Positions 23,088 to 31,912 of a DNA stretch of 64,000 nt are shown in pieces; the stretch's first letter is position 1; each line of letters starts with the position of its first letter. The notes beneath the pieces were generated by a model. That model was not told the DNA's origin, ran no database searches, and saw nothing but the letters and a program-made list of their open reading frames with translations. The DNA lies in NCBI GenBank assembly GCA_046328715.1, contig JAXLWB010000019.1, positions 99,067-163,066 of the forward strand, in the 5' to 3' direction. The position numbers were made by a program, and so were the translations under genes. This DNA is from JAXLWB01 sp046328715 (GTDB lineage Bacteria > Chloroflexota > Anaerolineae > Caldilineales > Caldilineaceae).

Positions 23088-26069
23088 ATGAGCAATCGCA
23101 ACGACTTCTGGCGTACGCTTGAAGAACAGGCAGGGACACCAGAATTTCAGCAGTTATTACAACGCAAGCTGCCCAGCCATTTCCTCCAGGCGCAGGACCA
23201 AGACTTCCCGTCGGGTACCAATCGGCGCGATTTCTTGAAGCTGATGGGCGCAACATTGGTGATGGCAGGCTTGGCAGGCTGTCAGGCAGAACCGCCACGC
23301 GAAACGATCGTGCCCTATGTCAACCAGCCCGAAAACCTGATCCCTGGCAAGCCTCTCTTCTTTGCTACGGCCATGCCCTTGAACGGCTACGGCATCGGCA
23401 TACTGGCCGAAAATCATATGGGGCGGCCCACCAAACTCGAAGGCAATCCCGACCATCCAGCCACACTCGGAGGCAGCAATGCCTTGCTGCAAGGATCGTT
23501 GCTCAACCTCTATGATCCAGACCGAGCCCAGGTTGTAACTCGCTTAGGCGGGATCGAAACGTGGGAGAACTTTCTCGCCACCCTGTCGGCCAAGTTGGCA
23601 ACATTGCGCACCACTGGTGGCGCAGGGCTGCGCATCCTGAGTGAAACGGTCACCTCGCCTACCCTGATTGCCCAACTCGACCAGGTACTGAAGCTCTTTC
23701 CACAGGCGCGCTGGACCCAATATGATGCCTGGGGGCTGGACAATGTTCATGCTGGCACACAGCTTGCCTTTGGACGCAGCGTGACTCCACGCTATCACTT
23801 CGAAAATGTCGAGCGCATCCTGAGTTTGGATGCCGACTTTCTCTTCAACTTGCCTGGTAGTTTGCGCTATGCCCGTGCCTTTATCGACAAGCGTCGGCTG
23901 TGGAGCGCCCAGACACCGGATAAAGCGAGCATGAATCGCCTCTATATGCTAGAGAGCAGCCCAACGATCACAGGGGCGAAGTCTGATCATCGTTTGCCGG
24001 TACGGGCTGGACAGATTGCCACCTATGCCCAGGCATTAGCTCGCCTGCTGGGAATCACGTTGCCGGGAGCTTCAGCCGAGTTGCCCCAGGCCCATCAGGA
24101 TTGGCTGGCTGCCGCTGCCCGTGATCTACAGGGCTTTCCAGGTAACAGTCTGGTGATTGCAGGCATCGAACAGCCGCCTGCGGTCCATGCATTGGCCCAT
24201 ACCATCAACGCCACGCTCAACAATATCGGTCATACGGTTACTTATAGCGATCCGGTAGAAGCTGCGCCAGGTGACCAACTCGGTGGGTTGCGAACGCTGG
24301 TGCAGGAGATGAACGCTGGACAGGTCGATACATTGCTCATCCTCGATGCCAACCCGGTGCTCACAGCTCCGGTAGACATCGACTTTGCTGCCGGTCTAAG
24401 CAAAGTCAATTATTCCGTCCAGCTCAGCCTCTACCAGGATGAAACCTCCGACTTGTGTCAATGGCATGTTCCTGCGGCCCACTATCTGGAGACCTGGAGC
24501 GACGTGCGCGCCTATGACGGCACCGCCTCGATTATCCAACCGTTGATTGCGCCGCTCTTTGATGGTAAATCGGCACACGAGTTGCTGGCGGCATTGCTCG
24601 GCAATTCGCAGTTGACCTCGGCCTATAAAATTGTACGCTCTACCTGGTCTGACTTTTACACTGGACTCGCCACTCCCGCGCAGGCCGACTTTGACAGTTT
24701 TTTCAACAAGTCATTGAATGATGGTGTGGTCGCCGGTACTGCCTTGCCCGATGTCCAGGTCGCACTCGCTGACGACTGGTCAAGCCAACTGGATCAAACA
24801 CCCACACCCACCACAATGGCGGGTCTTGAATTGATCTTCCGCCCCGACCCCTCGATTGGCGATGGTCGCTTTGCCAACAATGCCTGGTTACAGGAATTGC
24901 CCAAGCACCTCTCAACCCTTGCCTGGGACAACGCCGCTCTGCTTAGCCCAGCCACGGCGGCACGGCTGCAACTGAACAATCAGGACATGGTGGAGTTGGA
25001 GTTTGCAGGTCGTACCCTCACCGCCCCGGTTTGGATCTTGCCCGGCCATGTGGATGAGGCGGTGACCCTCTACCTGGGCTATGGGCGCGCTTGGCGCGAC
25101 AAGTTGAGCACAGGACGCGGGGTCAATGCCTATGCCTTGCGCACGGCAGAGTGGCGCTGGTTTGGTTCGGGTCTCACCATACGCAAGCAGAACGGTACCT
25201 ATCCGCTGGCGACGACGCAAGCTCATTTCTTGCTCGAAGGGCGCAATCTGGTGCGCACAGGAACGTTGGAGGAATATGTCACCGACCCACATTTTACTGC
25301 GGATGAGCAGGGTGAAGCTGAAACACTCTATCCTGGCTATCAATATGAGGGTCACGCCTGGGGCATGGCGATTGATTTGACCGCCTGTATTGGCTGCAAC
25401 GCCTGTACGATTGCCTGTCAAGTGGAGAATAACATCCCGACGGTGGGCAAGGAAGAGGTACTGAAGGGGCGGGAAATGCACTGGCTCAAGGTGGACCATT
25501 ACTACCAAGGGGAGCCGGACAACCCGCAGAGCACCTTCCAGCCGCGACCTTGTATGCACTGCGAGGCGGCACCGTGCGAACTGGTCTGCCCGGTCGAAGC
25601 GACGCTGCACGATGCCGAAGGGCTGAACGAGATGGTCTACAACCGCTGTGTCGGTACCCGCTACTGCTCGAACAACTGCCCCTACCAGGTGCGTCGCTTC
25701 AACTTTTTTAACTATGCCGACGCCCACGAAATTCCGTTGGTCGAGATGGCGCGCAATCCGGATGTGACGGTACGGGCACGCGGCGTCATGGAGAAGTGTA
25801 CCTACTGTATTCAGCGTATCAACAACGCCCGCATTGAGGCAGAACAGGAGAATCGTCCAATCGTCGATGGCGAAATCCAGACCGCCTGCCAAACCGCCTG
25901 CCCGACACGTGCCATCATCTTTGGCGATATCAATGATCCAAATAGTCAAGTGGCACATTTGAAGGGGCAGCCACTCAACTACGGCATGTTAAGCGAGCTG
26001 GGCACCCGACCGCGCACTACCTACCTAGCAGCAGTGCGCAACCCGAACCCGGAGATAGTGACTACGTAG
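23088..26069 (+). CDS. actB: Alternative complex III subunit B, molybdopterin-oxidoreductase-like with Fe-S domain
   Basis: 993 residues. A TAT-like segment NRRDFLKLMGATLVMAGL (45-62) precedes a large domain related to molybdopterin oxidoreductases, without a bound Mo cofactor in known ACIII. The C-terminal part (from about 760) is a ferredoxin-type domain with CIGCNACTIAC, CMHCEAAPCELVCP, CVGTRYCSNNCP and CTYCIQRI...ACQTACP, enough for four clusters. It docks to the membrane through ActC and forms the electron wire of the complex. Fused form as in many Chloroflexota. Confidence 0.94.
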   Translation: MSNRNDFWRTLEEQAGTPEFQQLLQRKLPSHFLQAQDQDFPSGTNRRDFLKLMGATLVMAGLAGCQAEPPRETIVPYVNQPENLIPGKPLFFATAMPLNGYGIGILAENHMGRPTKLEGNPDHPATLGGSNALLQGSLLNLYDPDRAQVVTRLGGIETWENFLATLSAKLATLRTTGGAGLRILSETVTSPTLIAQLDQVLKLFPQARWTQYDAWGLDNVHAGTQLAFGRSVTPRYHFENVERILSLDADFLFNLPGSLRYARAFIDKRRLWSAQTPDKASMNRLYMLESSPTITGAKSDHRLPVRAGQIATYAQALARLLGITLPGASAELPQAHQDWLAAAARDLQGFPGNSLVIAGIEQPPAVHALAHTINATLNNIGHTVTYSDPVEAAPGDQLGGLRTLVQEMNAGQVDTLLILDANPVLTAPVDIDFAAGLSKVNYSVQLSLYQDETSDLCQWHVPAAHYLETWSDVRAYDGTASIIQPLIAPLFDGKSAHELLAALLGNSQLTSAYKIVRSTWSDFYTGLATPAQADFDSFFNKSLNDGVVAGTALPDVQVALADDWSSQLDQTPTPTTMAGLELIFRPDPSIGDGRFANNAWLQELPKHLSTLAWDNAALLSPATAARLQLNNQDMVELEFAGRTLTAPVWILPGHVDEAVTLYLGYGRAWRDKLSTGRGVNAYALRTAEWRWFGSGLTIRKQNGTYPLATTQAHFLLEGRNLVRTGTLEEYVTDPHFTADEQGEAETLYPGYQYEGHAWGMAIDLTACIGCNACTIACQVENNIPTVGKEEVLKGREMHWLKVDHYYQGEPDNPQSTFQPRPCMHCEAAPCELVCPVEATLHDAEGLNEMVYNRCVGTRYCSNNCPYQVRRFNFFNYADAHEIPLVEMARNPDVTVRARGVMEKCTYCIQRINNARIEAEQENRPIVDGEIQTACQTACPTRAIIFGDINDPNSQVAHLKGQPLNYGMLSELGTRPRTTYLAAVRNPNPEIVTT

Positions 26070-26106
26070 CGCACTGCAAATGGAGTTTTCCCGGTATGAG
26101 AGCGCT

Positions 26107-26200
26107 TGTCATTCTGAGCGAGGGCTTTTTCGAGCGAAGAATCTTGCTGAGTCAACCCCACAAGATTCTTCGTCGCAAACAGCCGCTCCTCAGAATGACA
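26107..26200. repeat. TGTCATTCTGAGCGAGG palindromic repeat (copy 2)
   Basis: Starts TGTCATTCTGAGCGAGGGC and ends CTCCTCAGAATGACA, so its termini are inverted repeats. GCGAAGAATCTTG and CAAGATTCTTCG pair inside. It occupies the actB-actC gap and could weaken or attenuate read-through. Confidence 0.85.
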
Positions 26201-26290
26201 TTACATCTCACGGGAGGATCGACAAAGCTGTTTTTACCTAGAAGATTACTGGCTAAGCAGTCTTGATCAGCCGCATCGGAGATTTGAACC

Positions 26291-27703
26291 ATGCAATCGG
26301 AAGCAATCAATCGGCCAAACAATCGAGGAGCGAGCGGCCATGTGCTGGAGCCGGGGCACACCTATGGCTCGGTCACCGAAGAGATCAGCTCGATTGTCTT
26401 GACGCGTGGTACGCCGATCTGGTGGCTGGCCGGGGCAGGGCTGATGTTTGCACTGGTGATGGTCTTGCTCTATGCGGTCACCTATCTACTCTTCACCGGC
26501 GTGGGCATTTGGGGTGTCAATATTCCGGTTGGTTGGGGTTTTGCGATTATTAACTTTGTCTGGTGGATCGGGATTGGCCATGCCGGGACATTGATTTCTG
26601 CGATCTTGCTGCTGCTGCGTCAGGAATGGCGCACCTCAATCAACCGCTTTGCCGAGGCGATGACGCTCTTTGCGGTGGCAAGTGCTGGCCTCTTTCCATT
26701 GCTCCACTTGGGCCGGGTACAGCTCTTCTACTGGCTGCTGCCCTATCCCAACACGATGGGACTTTGGCCACAGTGGCGTAGCCCATTGGTCTGGGATGTC
26801 TTTGCCGTGGCGACCTACGGCACAGTCTCGCTCATGTTCTGGTACATTGGGCTGGTTCCTGACCTGGCCACCATGCGCGACCGAGCGACCTGGCGGGTAA
26901 CACGCGTCATCTACGGCATCCTGGCGATGGGCTGGCGCAATGCCGCCTCGCACTGGCAGCGCTATCAGACCGCCTACTATCTGATGGCCGCCCTGGCTAC
27001 GCCACTAGTCATCTCGGTCCATAGTATCGTGGGTATGGACTTTGCTATAGGCATTGTTCCAGGTTGGCATTCTACGGTCTTTCCTCCGTACTTTGTGGCG
27101 GGGGCTGTCTTCTCTGGCTTTGCAATGGTGGTGACAATTGCCATTCCGCTGCGCGTGGTTTTCGGGCTGCGTGACTTTATCACCCTGCGCCACCTCAACA
27201 ACATGGCCAAAGTGATGTTAGCCACCGGGCTGATCGTGGCCTACGGCTATATGATCGAGAACTTTATGGCTTGGTATAGTGGCAACCAATATGAGTGGTA
27301 TGTCACGGTGAATCGTGCGCTGGGTCCCTATGCCGTTGCCTATTGGAGCATGATTGCCGCCAACGTAGTGGTGACGCAGGCACTTTGGTTTCGCCCGGTG
27401 CGCAGAAGCATCCCGCTGCTCTGGGTGATTTCGATCATTATCAACATTGGCATGTGGCTCGAACGGTTTGTGATTGTGGTGACCAGTTTGCACCGCGATT
27501 TTGTCCCTGCAGCCTGGGGCATGTATTCACCTACTGGCTGGGATTGGGCCACCTTTATCGGTACGATCGGACTATTTTTGGCGCTGATCTTTCTCTTTAT
27601 TAGGCTGCTGCCACTGATTTCGATCTTTGAAATGCGTGAATTGGTGGCCGAGGTTGAGCACGATGTTGTAGAGCCAGAAGCGCAAGCACTCCCTGCGAGG
27701 TAA
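26291..27703 (+). CDS. actC: Alternative complex III subunit C (NrfD-like, quinol-binding)
   Basis: 470 residues with about ten membrane helices. It has the NrfD/PsrC features VNIPVGWGFAIINFVWWIGI, GHAGTLISAILLL and WRTSINRFAEAMTLFAV. In ACIII this subunit holds a quinol site and may carry protons. The start ATG at 26291 falls 220 bp after actB, the gap being filled mainly by a repeat. actD begins four bases after its stop. Confidence 0.93.
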   Translation: MQSEAINRPNNRGASGHVLEPGHTYGSVTEEISSIVLTRGTPIWWLAGAGLMFALVMVLLYAVTYLLFTGVGIWGVNIPVGWGFAIINFVWWIGIGHAGTLISAILLLLRQEWRTSINRFAEAMTLFAVASAGLFPLLHLGRVQLFYWLLPYPNTMGLWPQWRSPLVWDVFAVATYGTVSLMFWYIGLVPDLATMRDRATWRVTRVIYGILAMGWRNAASHWQRYQTAYYLMAALATPLVISVHSIVGMDFAIGIVPGWHSTVFPPYFVAGAVFSGFAMVVTIAIPLRVVFGLRDFITLRHLNNMAKVMLATGLIVAYGYMIENFMAWYSGNQYEWYVTVNRALGPYAVAYWSMIAANVVVTQALWFRPVRRSIPLLWVISIIINIGMWLERFVIVVTSLHRDFVPAAWGMYSPTGWDWATFIGTIGLFLALIFLFIRLLPLISIFEMRELVAEVEHDVVEPEAQALPAR

Positions 27704-27707
27704 CGCC

Positions 27708-28265
27708 ATGCCGATTGTCCAGACAGTTGAACCGACGACACTTTACGGTCTGATGGCCGAGTTTCGCGATGCAGAAACATTATTAGCGGCGGCGCAGCAG
27801 ACCGCTTCGGCAGGCTATCACAAGGTAGAGGCTTACACACCCTTCCCGGTCGAAGGGTTGGCTGCCATATTGGGAGTTCGTGGCCGACGCTTGCCACTCA
27901 TCGTGCTGGCAGGTGGGATCCTTGGTGGGGGTGGGGCGCTCTTTATGCAATGGTATGCGGCAACGATCAGTTACCCCTTTAATATTGGCGGTCGACCGCT
28001 GGCGAGTTGGCCCTCCTTTGTACCCGTCGCCTTCGAGTTGACGATTCTGGCCGCAGCTTTTGCCGCCGTGTTGGGGATGTTTGCTTTGAACCACCTGCCT
28101 CAGCCCTATCATCCGGTCTTTAATGCCTCGCGCTTCCTGCGAGCATCAAACGATCGCTTCTTCATCTCGATTGAAGCCAGCGATCCACAGTTTAAGTCTG
28201 ATGCGACACGGCAGTTTTTGGAGAGCTTGGCAGGGGTAGAGGCAGTGTTCGAGGTGAACGAATGA
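27708..28265 (+). CDS. actD: Alternative complex III subunit D (DUF3341)
   Basis: 185 residues with two membrane helices (about 62-85 and 105-130) and the DUF3341 N-terminus LYGLMAEFRDAETLLAAAQQT..GY.KVEAYTPFPVEGL. It is a structural membrane subunit that packs on ActC/ActF. Its stop overlaps the actE start by four bases. Confidence 0.93.
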   Translation: MPIVQTVEPTTLYGLMAEFRDAETLLAAAQQTASAGYHKVEAYTPFPVEGLAAILGVRGRRLPLIVLAGGILGGGGALFMQWYAATISYPFNIGGRPLASWPSFVPVAFELTILAAAFAAVLGMFALNHLPQPYHPVFNASRFLRASNDRFFISIEASDPQFKSDATRQFLESLAGVEAVFEVNE

Positions 28266-28840
28266 GCGTGGTCAAGTTGCGTCTGATTCCAGGCACGCTC
28301 CTGCTCGGCTTGCTTTTGTTGACGAGCTGTGCCGGACGCATGACTGATCAACAGCGCTACGATCCCTTGGAGGCGAGCAGCTTTTACAGCGATGGCAAAT
28401 CGGCACGCGATCTGTTACCCAACACTGTAGCCAGAGGTCAACTAGACACAACGATTCAGCGAGAGAGTGGCTTGAGTGATGGCGCACCGGCCACCACCTT
28501 TCCCTTTCGCATCACTCAGGAGGTGCTGGCGCGTGGGCAGGAACGCTATAACATCTACTGCGCCCCCTGCCACGGCCTCGATGGCTATGGGGATGGCATT
28601 ATCGTGGCGCGCGGGCTAACGCCGCCGCCCTCCTATCACACGGATCGGCTACGCGCCGCCCCGCCTGGTTACTTCTTTACGGTGATCAGCAACGGCTTTG
28701 GCAGCATGTACAGCTACCGGGATCGCATTCCTCCCGAAGATCGTTGGGCGATCATTGCCTACATTCGGGCGCTACAGCGCAGCCAGAATGCCACCAGCCA
28801 GGATGTACCGGCGGAGGAGCAGGGGGAGTTGACAAGATGA
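28262..28840 (+). CDS. actE: Alternative complex III subunit E, monoheme cytochrome c lipoprotein
   Basis: 192 residues with a lipobox (LLLTSCAGR) and a single heme-binding CAPCH (YNIYCAPCHGLDGYGDG) in the C-terminal half; methionines in SNGFGSMYSY would give the sixth ligand. It accepts electrons from ActA and hands them to the oxidase. The stop codon falls at the edge of the 17-bp repeat that flanks the element at 28849-28996. Confidence 0.93.
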   Translation: MSVVKLRLIPGTLLLGLLLLTSCAGRMTDQQRYDPLEASSFYSDGKSARDLLPNTVARGQLDTTIQRESGLSDGAPATTFPFRITQEVLARGQERYNIYCAPCHGLDGYGDGIIVARGLTPPPSYHTDRLRAAPPGYFFTVISNGFGSMYSYRDRIPPEDRWAIIAYIRALQRSQNATSQDVPAEEQGELTR

Positions 28841-29013
28841 CAAGATGATACTGCTGGCGAATTCAAAAAGGGAATCAATTCCCTTGCTGACACCGAGAAG
28901 TGCCCTCGGGCACTGGGTACGCTTTCCTAGTCGCCTCAGCGACTTCTCGGTGTCAGCAGCCGATTTTAATCGGACAAAGATTTCGCCAGCAGTATCACAA
29001 GATGACAAGATGA
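28832..29013. repeat. Palindromic element flanked by 17-bp direct repeats, between actE and actF
   Basis: ACAAGATGACAAGATGA occurs at 28832-28848 and again at 28997-29013. Between them, GATACTGCTGGCGAA (28847-28861) and TTCGCCAGCAGTATC (28982-28996) are perfect 15-bp inverted ends, and TTGCTGACACCGAGAAGT pairs with ACTTCTCGGTGTCAGCA further in. The whole folds into a nested hairpin. It looks like an insertion into, or expansion of, an 8-bp tandem repeat. Confidence 0.8.
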
Positions 29014-29059
29014 AGGGATGACAAATCGAGCGTTCATCTTGTCAAAAGAGGGAGCAACG

Positions 29060-30256
29060 ATGAATCAGTCTGAAGAAGTGGTTCGATTTCTAGAGCGCAT
29101 TCAAGGGCGAGCGTTGATCGGCGGGGGTGTGGCGATTTTGCTTGCCATCGTGGGCTTCTTTTTGAACCGGGCACAGTTCTTTCAGTCCTATCTCTTTGCC
29201 TACTTCTTCTGGCTGGGCGTTTCGTTGGGCTGCTTGGCATTGTTGCTGGTCTACCATATCACTGGCGGCCATTGGGGATTTGTGATTCGGCGCATTCTTG
29301 AAGCGGCGGCGTTGGTCAGTCTGTTAATGATTGTGTTGATCGTCCCGCTCTTCTTTGGCATGAGCGACCTTTACTCGTGGGTAAAGCCCGATGTAGTGGC
29401 TGCCGATCCTTTGCTGCAACACAAACAACCCTATCTCAACCTCCCCTTCTTTGTCGGACGCAATGTGATCTACTTCGTAGTCTGGTGCGGAGCAACCTTG
29501 CTGCTGGCACGCTGGTCCTGGCAGCAGGATGGATCAGCGGAACGAGCGTTCGATCTAGCTGAGCGCATGCGCCATTTCAGCGCGCCGGGGTTGGCACTTT
29601 ATGGCCTGGCAATGACCTTTGCCGCTATCGACTGGCTGATGTCCTTGGAACCACACTGGTTTTCGACCATCTTTGGAGCCATGATCGCTTCGGCGCAGGT
29701 GGTGACAGGATTGGCGGTCGCTACGATTCTACTCTGTTTGCTGATCCCGCGCGATCCGCAGTTCGGCGAGATCGCCGATCGCTACATCGACGATTTCGGT
29801 AAGTTGCTCCTATCACTGTCGCTCTTTTGGGTCTACATGACCTTTATTCAATATCTGATCATCTGGGCAGGCAACTTGCCCGAAGAAGTGGTCTGGTATT
29901 TGCGACGGCTGCGCCAGGGCTGGCAGTGGGTAGCCGTGTTGGTTCTACTCTTTCACTTTGTCTTGCCCTTTGCTGCGCTGTTGGCGGGTCAGGTACGCAA
30001 ACAGCGGCCATGGCTTACCATCGTAGCGGCCAGTCTGGTGGGAGCCGATCTCGTCTATTTCTACTGGGTGGTTACCCCTGTCTTCCATCCTGCCTTCCAT
30101 CTCCATTGGCTCGACATTGTGATCCCCTGTGCGATAGGTGGCCTCTGGCTGGCGGCCTTTAGCTGGCAATTGCGTCGTCGCCCGCTGCTGCCAAACCACG
30201 ATCCAGTCTGGGAGGGGAGCGAGGCGCAGGTGCCGGTGTTGGAGACAATGAGGTGA
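29060..30256 (+). CDS. actF: Alternative complex III subunit F (NrfD-like second quinol subunit)
   Basis: 398 residues with about ten membrane helices, related to ActC. Landmarks are NLPFFVGRNVIYFVVW, FAAIDWLMSLEPHWFST and the later FLLPFAALLAGQ-like segment. GGGAGC lies before ATG 29060; an upstream ATG at 29018 sits inside the direct repeat and has no good RBS. It provides the second membrane half of ACIII. Confidence 0.9.
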   Translation: MNQSEEVVRFLERIQGRALIGGGVAILLAIVGFFLNRAQFFQSYLFAYFFWLGVSLGCLALLLVYHITGGHWGFVIRRILEAAALVSLLMIVLIVPLFFGMSDLYSWVKPDVVAADPLLQHKQPYLNLPFFVGRNVIYFVVWCGATLLLARWSWQQDGSAERAFDLAERMRHFSAPGLALYGLAMTFAAIDWLMSLEPHWFSTIFGAMIASAQVVTGLAVATILLCLLIPRDPQFGEIADRYIDDFGKLLLSLSLFWVYMTFIQYLIIWAGNLPEEVVWYLRRLRQGWQWVAVLVLLFHFVLPFAALLAGQVRKQRPWLTIVAASLVGADLVYFYWVVTPVFHPAFHLHWLDIVIPCAIGGLWLAAFSWQLRRRPLLPNHDPVWEGSEAQVPVLETMR

Positions 30257-30276
30257 GCAGGTTGCAGGTAACTACC

Positions 30277-30365
30277 AAGCCAACCCCACCCTACCCTCCC
30301 CTGAGACTTCGGCGAGGAACTCAGTCGAGTCGCTCACGTCGAATGACAAGCTGCGGGAGGATTGG
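30277..30365 (-). repeat. CCCTCCCC repeat family, inverted copy
   Basis: The reverse complement of this segment matches 93-165, including CGACGTGAGC and GGGAGGGT-GGGTGGGGTTG-like 3' part. Together with the direct copy at 30413 it can form a large hairpin in the actF-downstream transcript. Confidence 0.7.
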
Positions 30366-30412
30366 TGGACAAACGAATGGATGATCTCTTTTCGTCCAAT
30401 CGCTGTCCATCC

Positions 30413-30465
30413 CATCACAATTCCCTCCCCACAGCTTGGGGAGGGTTAGGGTGAGGTTGGTAGTT
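30413..30465 (+). repeat. CCCTCCCC repeat family, direct copy
   Basis: TCACAATTCCCTCCCCACAG continues with CTTGG, exactly as at 93-117, then GGAGGGTTAGGGTGAGGTTG like the 3' part there. The middle segment of the first copy is missing. Confidence 0.8.
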
Positions 30466-30557
30466 ATGAATGCAGATTGCAAATTGCAGAGTCCTACACC
30501 GATACACTCTTGCAACCTGCAACCTGCCCCTTGCCCCTTTTTAAAAGGTAAAGACGC

Positions 30558-31052
30558 ATGAGCAAGCAGGATCTGGCTACGGATCTACGCGAGGCACAAC
30601 AACGGGTTGCAACCCAGAGTGTCGAACGTGAAAATGAGGTAAACGATCTGAATTTGCGTGCCATTGTTCTGTTTACGCTAGGGCTGCTCGTGATCATTGT
30701 GGTCGCTCTGCTCGTACTGCGTTGGTTGGTGGGTGCATGGAGCGGGGAGAAGCTGAGCACCCAGATTCAAGTTCCGCCTGCCCTGGCCACGCCACCTGCG
30801 GTGCCCGGTCCAGGGATCCGGGCGGTTCCTTATGCCGAGTTGCAGCGGGTCCTGACCACTCAAGAAGAACGACTTTCCAGCTATGGTTGGGTGGACAAGA
30901 ACAGGGGTGTCGTCCATGTGCCGATTGAGCGGGCGATGCAACTGTTGCTGAATGAAGGATTGCCAAGCCAGAATGTTGACCCGCCCGACTTTGGTCTGCC
31001 ACCGGCTTATAAGATGGAAGGCAGTGGCGGACAGGAGAGTGCTACCAAATGA
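30558..31052 (+). CDS. Small membrane-anchored protein of the respiratory cluster
   Basis: 164 residues with one membrane helix (about 35-60) after a charged N-terminal stretch with coiled-coil character (DLREAQQRVATQSVEREN), then a periplasmic part rich in Pro (VPPALATPPAVPGPGIR) and a segment SYGWVDKNRGVVHVPIERAM. The RGVVHVPIERAM motif recurs in proteins next to SCO and cox genes in many bacteria, where it is thought to help assemble the oxidase. It may take the place of ActG. The stop overlaps the SCO1 start. Confidence 0.65.
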   Translation: MSKQDLATDLREAQQRVATQSVERENEVNDLNLRAIVLFTLGLLVIIVVALLVLRWLVGAWSGEKLSTQIQVPPALATPPAVPGPGIRAVPYAELQRVLTTQEERLSSYGWVDKNRGVVHVPIERAMQLLLNEGLPSQNVDPPDFGLPPAYKMEGSGGQESATK

Positions 31053-31912
31053 ACAAAGAACGGTTAGGCACACGACTTCTGGTGCTCCTCTGCGGGCTCT
31101 TTGCCACACTTTTAGCGGCGAAGAAGGCAGACGCGCACGATACCCATGCTGCTTCGCGTCAGGTCTTGGCCGATTTGGGCTTTGATCAGCGCCTGGGGGC
31201 AGAGGTGCCACAAGATCTTGTCTTTACCGATGAGGCAGGGCAGCCAGTAACGATTCAGCAGTTCTTGGGCAACAAACCGGTGATTTTGACACTGGGCTAT
31301 CTTCATTGCCCCAATCTCTGTTCGCTGGTGCGCAGTGGCATGGAAAAGAGTTTACACGAGATCCAACTCGACGCTGGCAAGGATTTTGAGGTGCTGGTGG
31401 TGAGCATCGACCCAAGCGAGACCCCGACGCTGGCGACGAACGTCAAGCGACAGGTGCTGGCTGATTATGGACGTCCGGGTACGGAGAATGGCTGGCATTT
31501 CTTAACCGGGCAGCACGAAATGATTGATAGGTTGGCCGCAGCGGTTGGCTTTCGTTACGCTTATGATGCGGAACAGGAGGAATTTGCCCATGCCAGCGGG
31601 CTGGTCGTACTCACACCGCAAGGGAAAGTAGCGCGTTATCTGTATGGCATTGAGTTTCCAGCGCGTGACCTGCGTTTGGCCCTGGTTGAGGCTGCCGACA
31701 ACAAAATCGGTTCCCCCGTCGATCAACTGTTGCTCTTTTGCTATCACTATAACCCTTCCACCGGGAAATATGATCTGCTGATCATGAGCTTCCTGCGCTT
31801 GGCTGGCTTGACCACAGTGGCGGCGTTGGGGCTGCTGCTCTATGTACAAACTCGTCGTCAATCGCAGGTTCGGTTACCTTGGGTTGTAAGGAATAACAAC
31901 GGTAGCGTATGA
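31049..31912 (+). CDS. SCO1/SenC-family copper chaperone
   Basis: 287 residues. Thioredoxin-like fold with the Cu-binding pair C87 and C91 in LHCPNLCSLV and the distal His in FAHASGLVVL; a signal segment is at 8-28 and a C-terminal membrane helix near 250-275. It inserts Cu into the CuA site of subunit II, encoded next. Overlaps both neighbours by four bases, so translation is coupled. Confidence 0.92.
   Translation: MNKERLGTRLLVLLCGLFATLLAAKKADAHDTHAASRQVLADLGFDQRLGAEVPQDLVFTDEAGQPVTIQQFLGNKPVILTLGYLHCPNLCSLVRSGMEKSLHEIQLDAGKDFEVLVVSIDPSETPTLATNVKRQVLADYGRPGTENGWHFLTGQHEMIDRLAAAVGFRYAYDAEQEEFAHASGLVVLTPQGKVARYLYGIEFPARDLRLALVEAADNKIGSPVDQLLLFCYHYNPSTGKYDLLIMSFLRLAGLTTVAALGLLLYVQTRRQSQVRLPWVVRNNNGSV

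Larger units (their letters stand above)
30257..30557. other. actF downstream gap with two inverted repeat copies
   Basis: No gene. It holds an inverted pair of the CCCTCCCC repeat (30277-30365 and 30413-30465), and further on 7-bp units of GATTGCA and TGCAACC type just before the next RBS. Confidence 0.6.
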
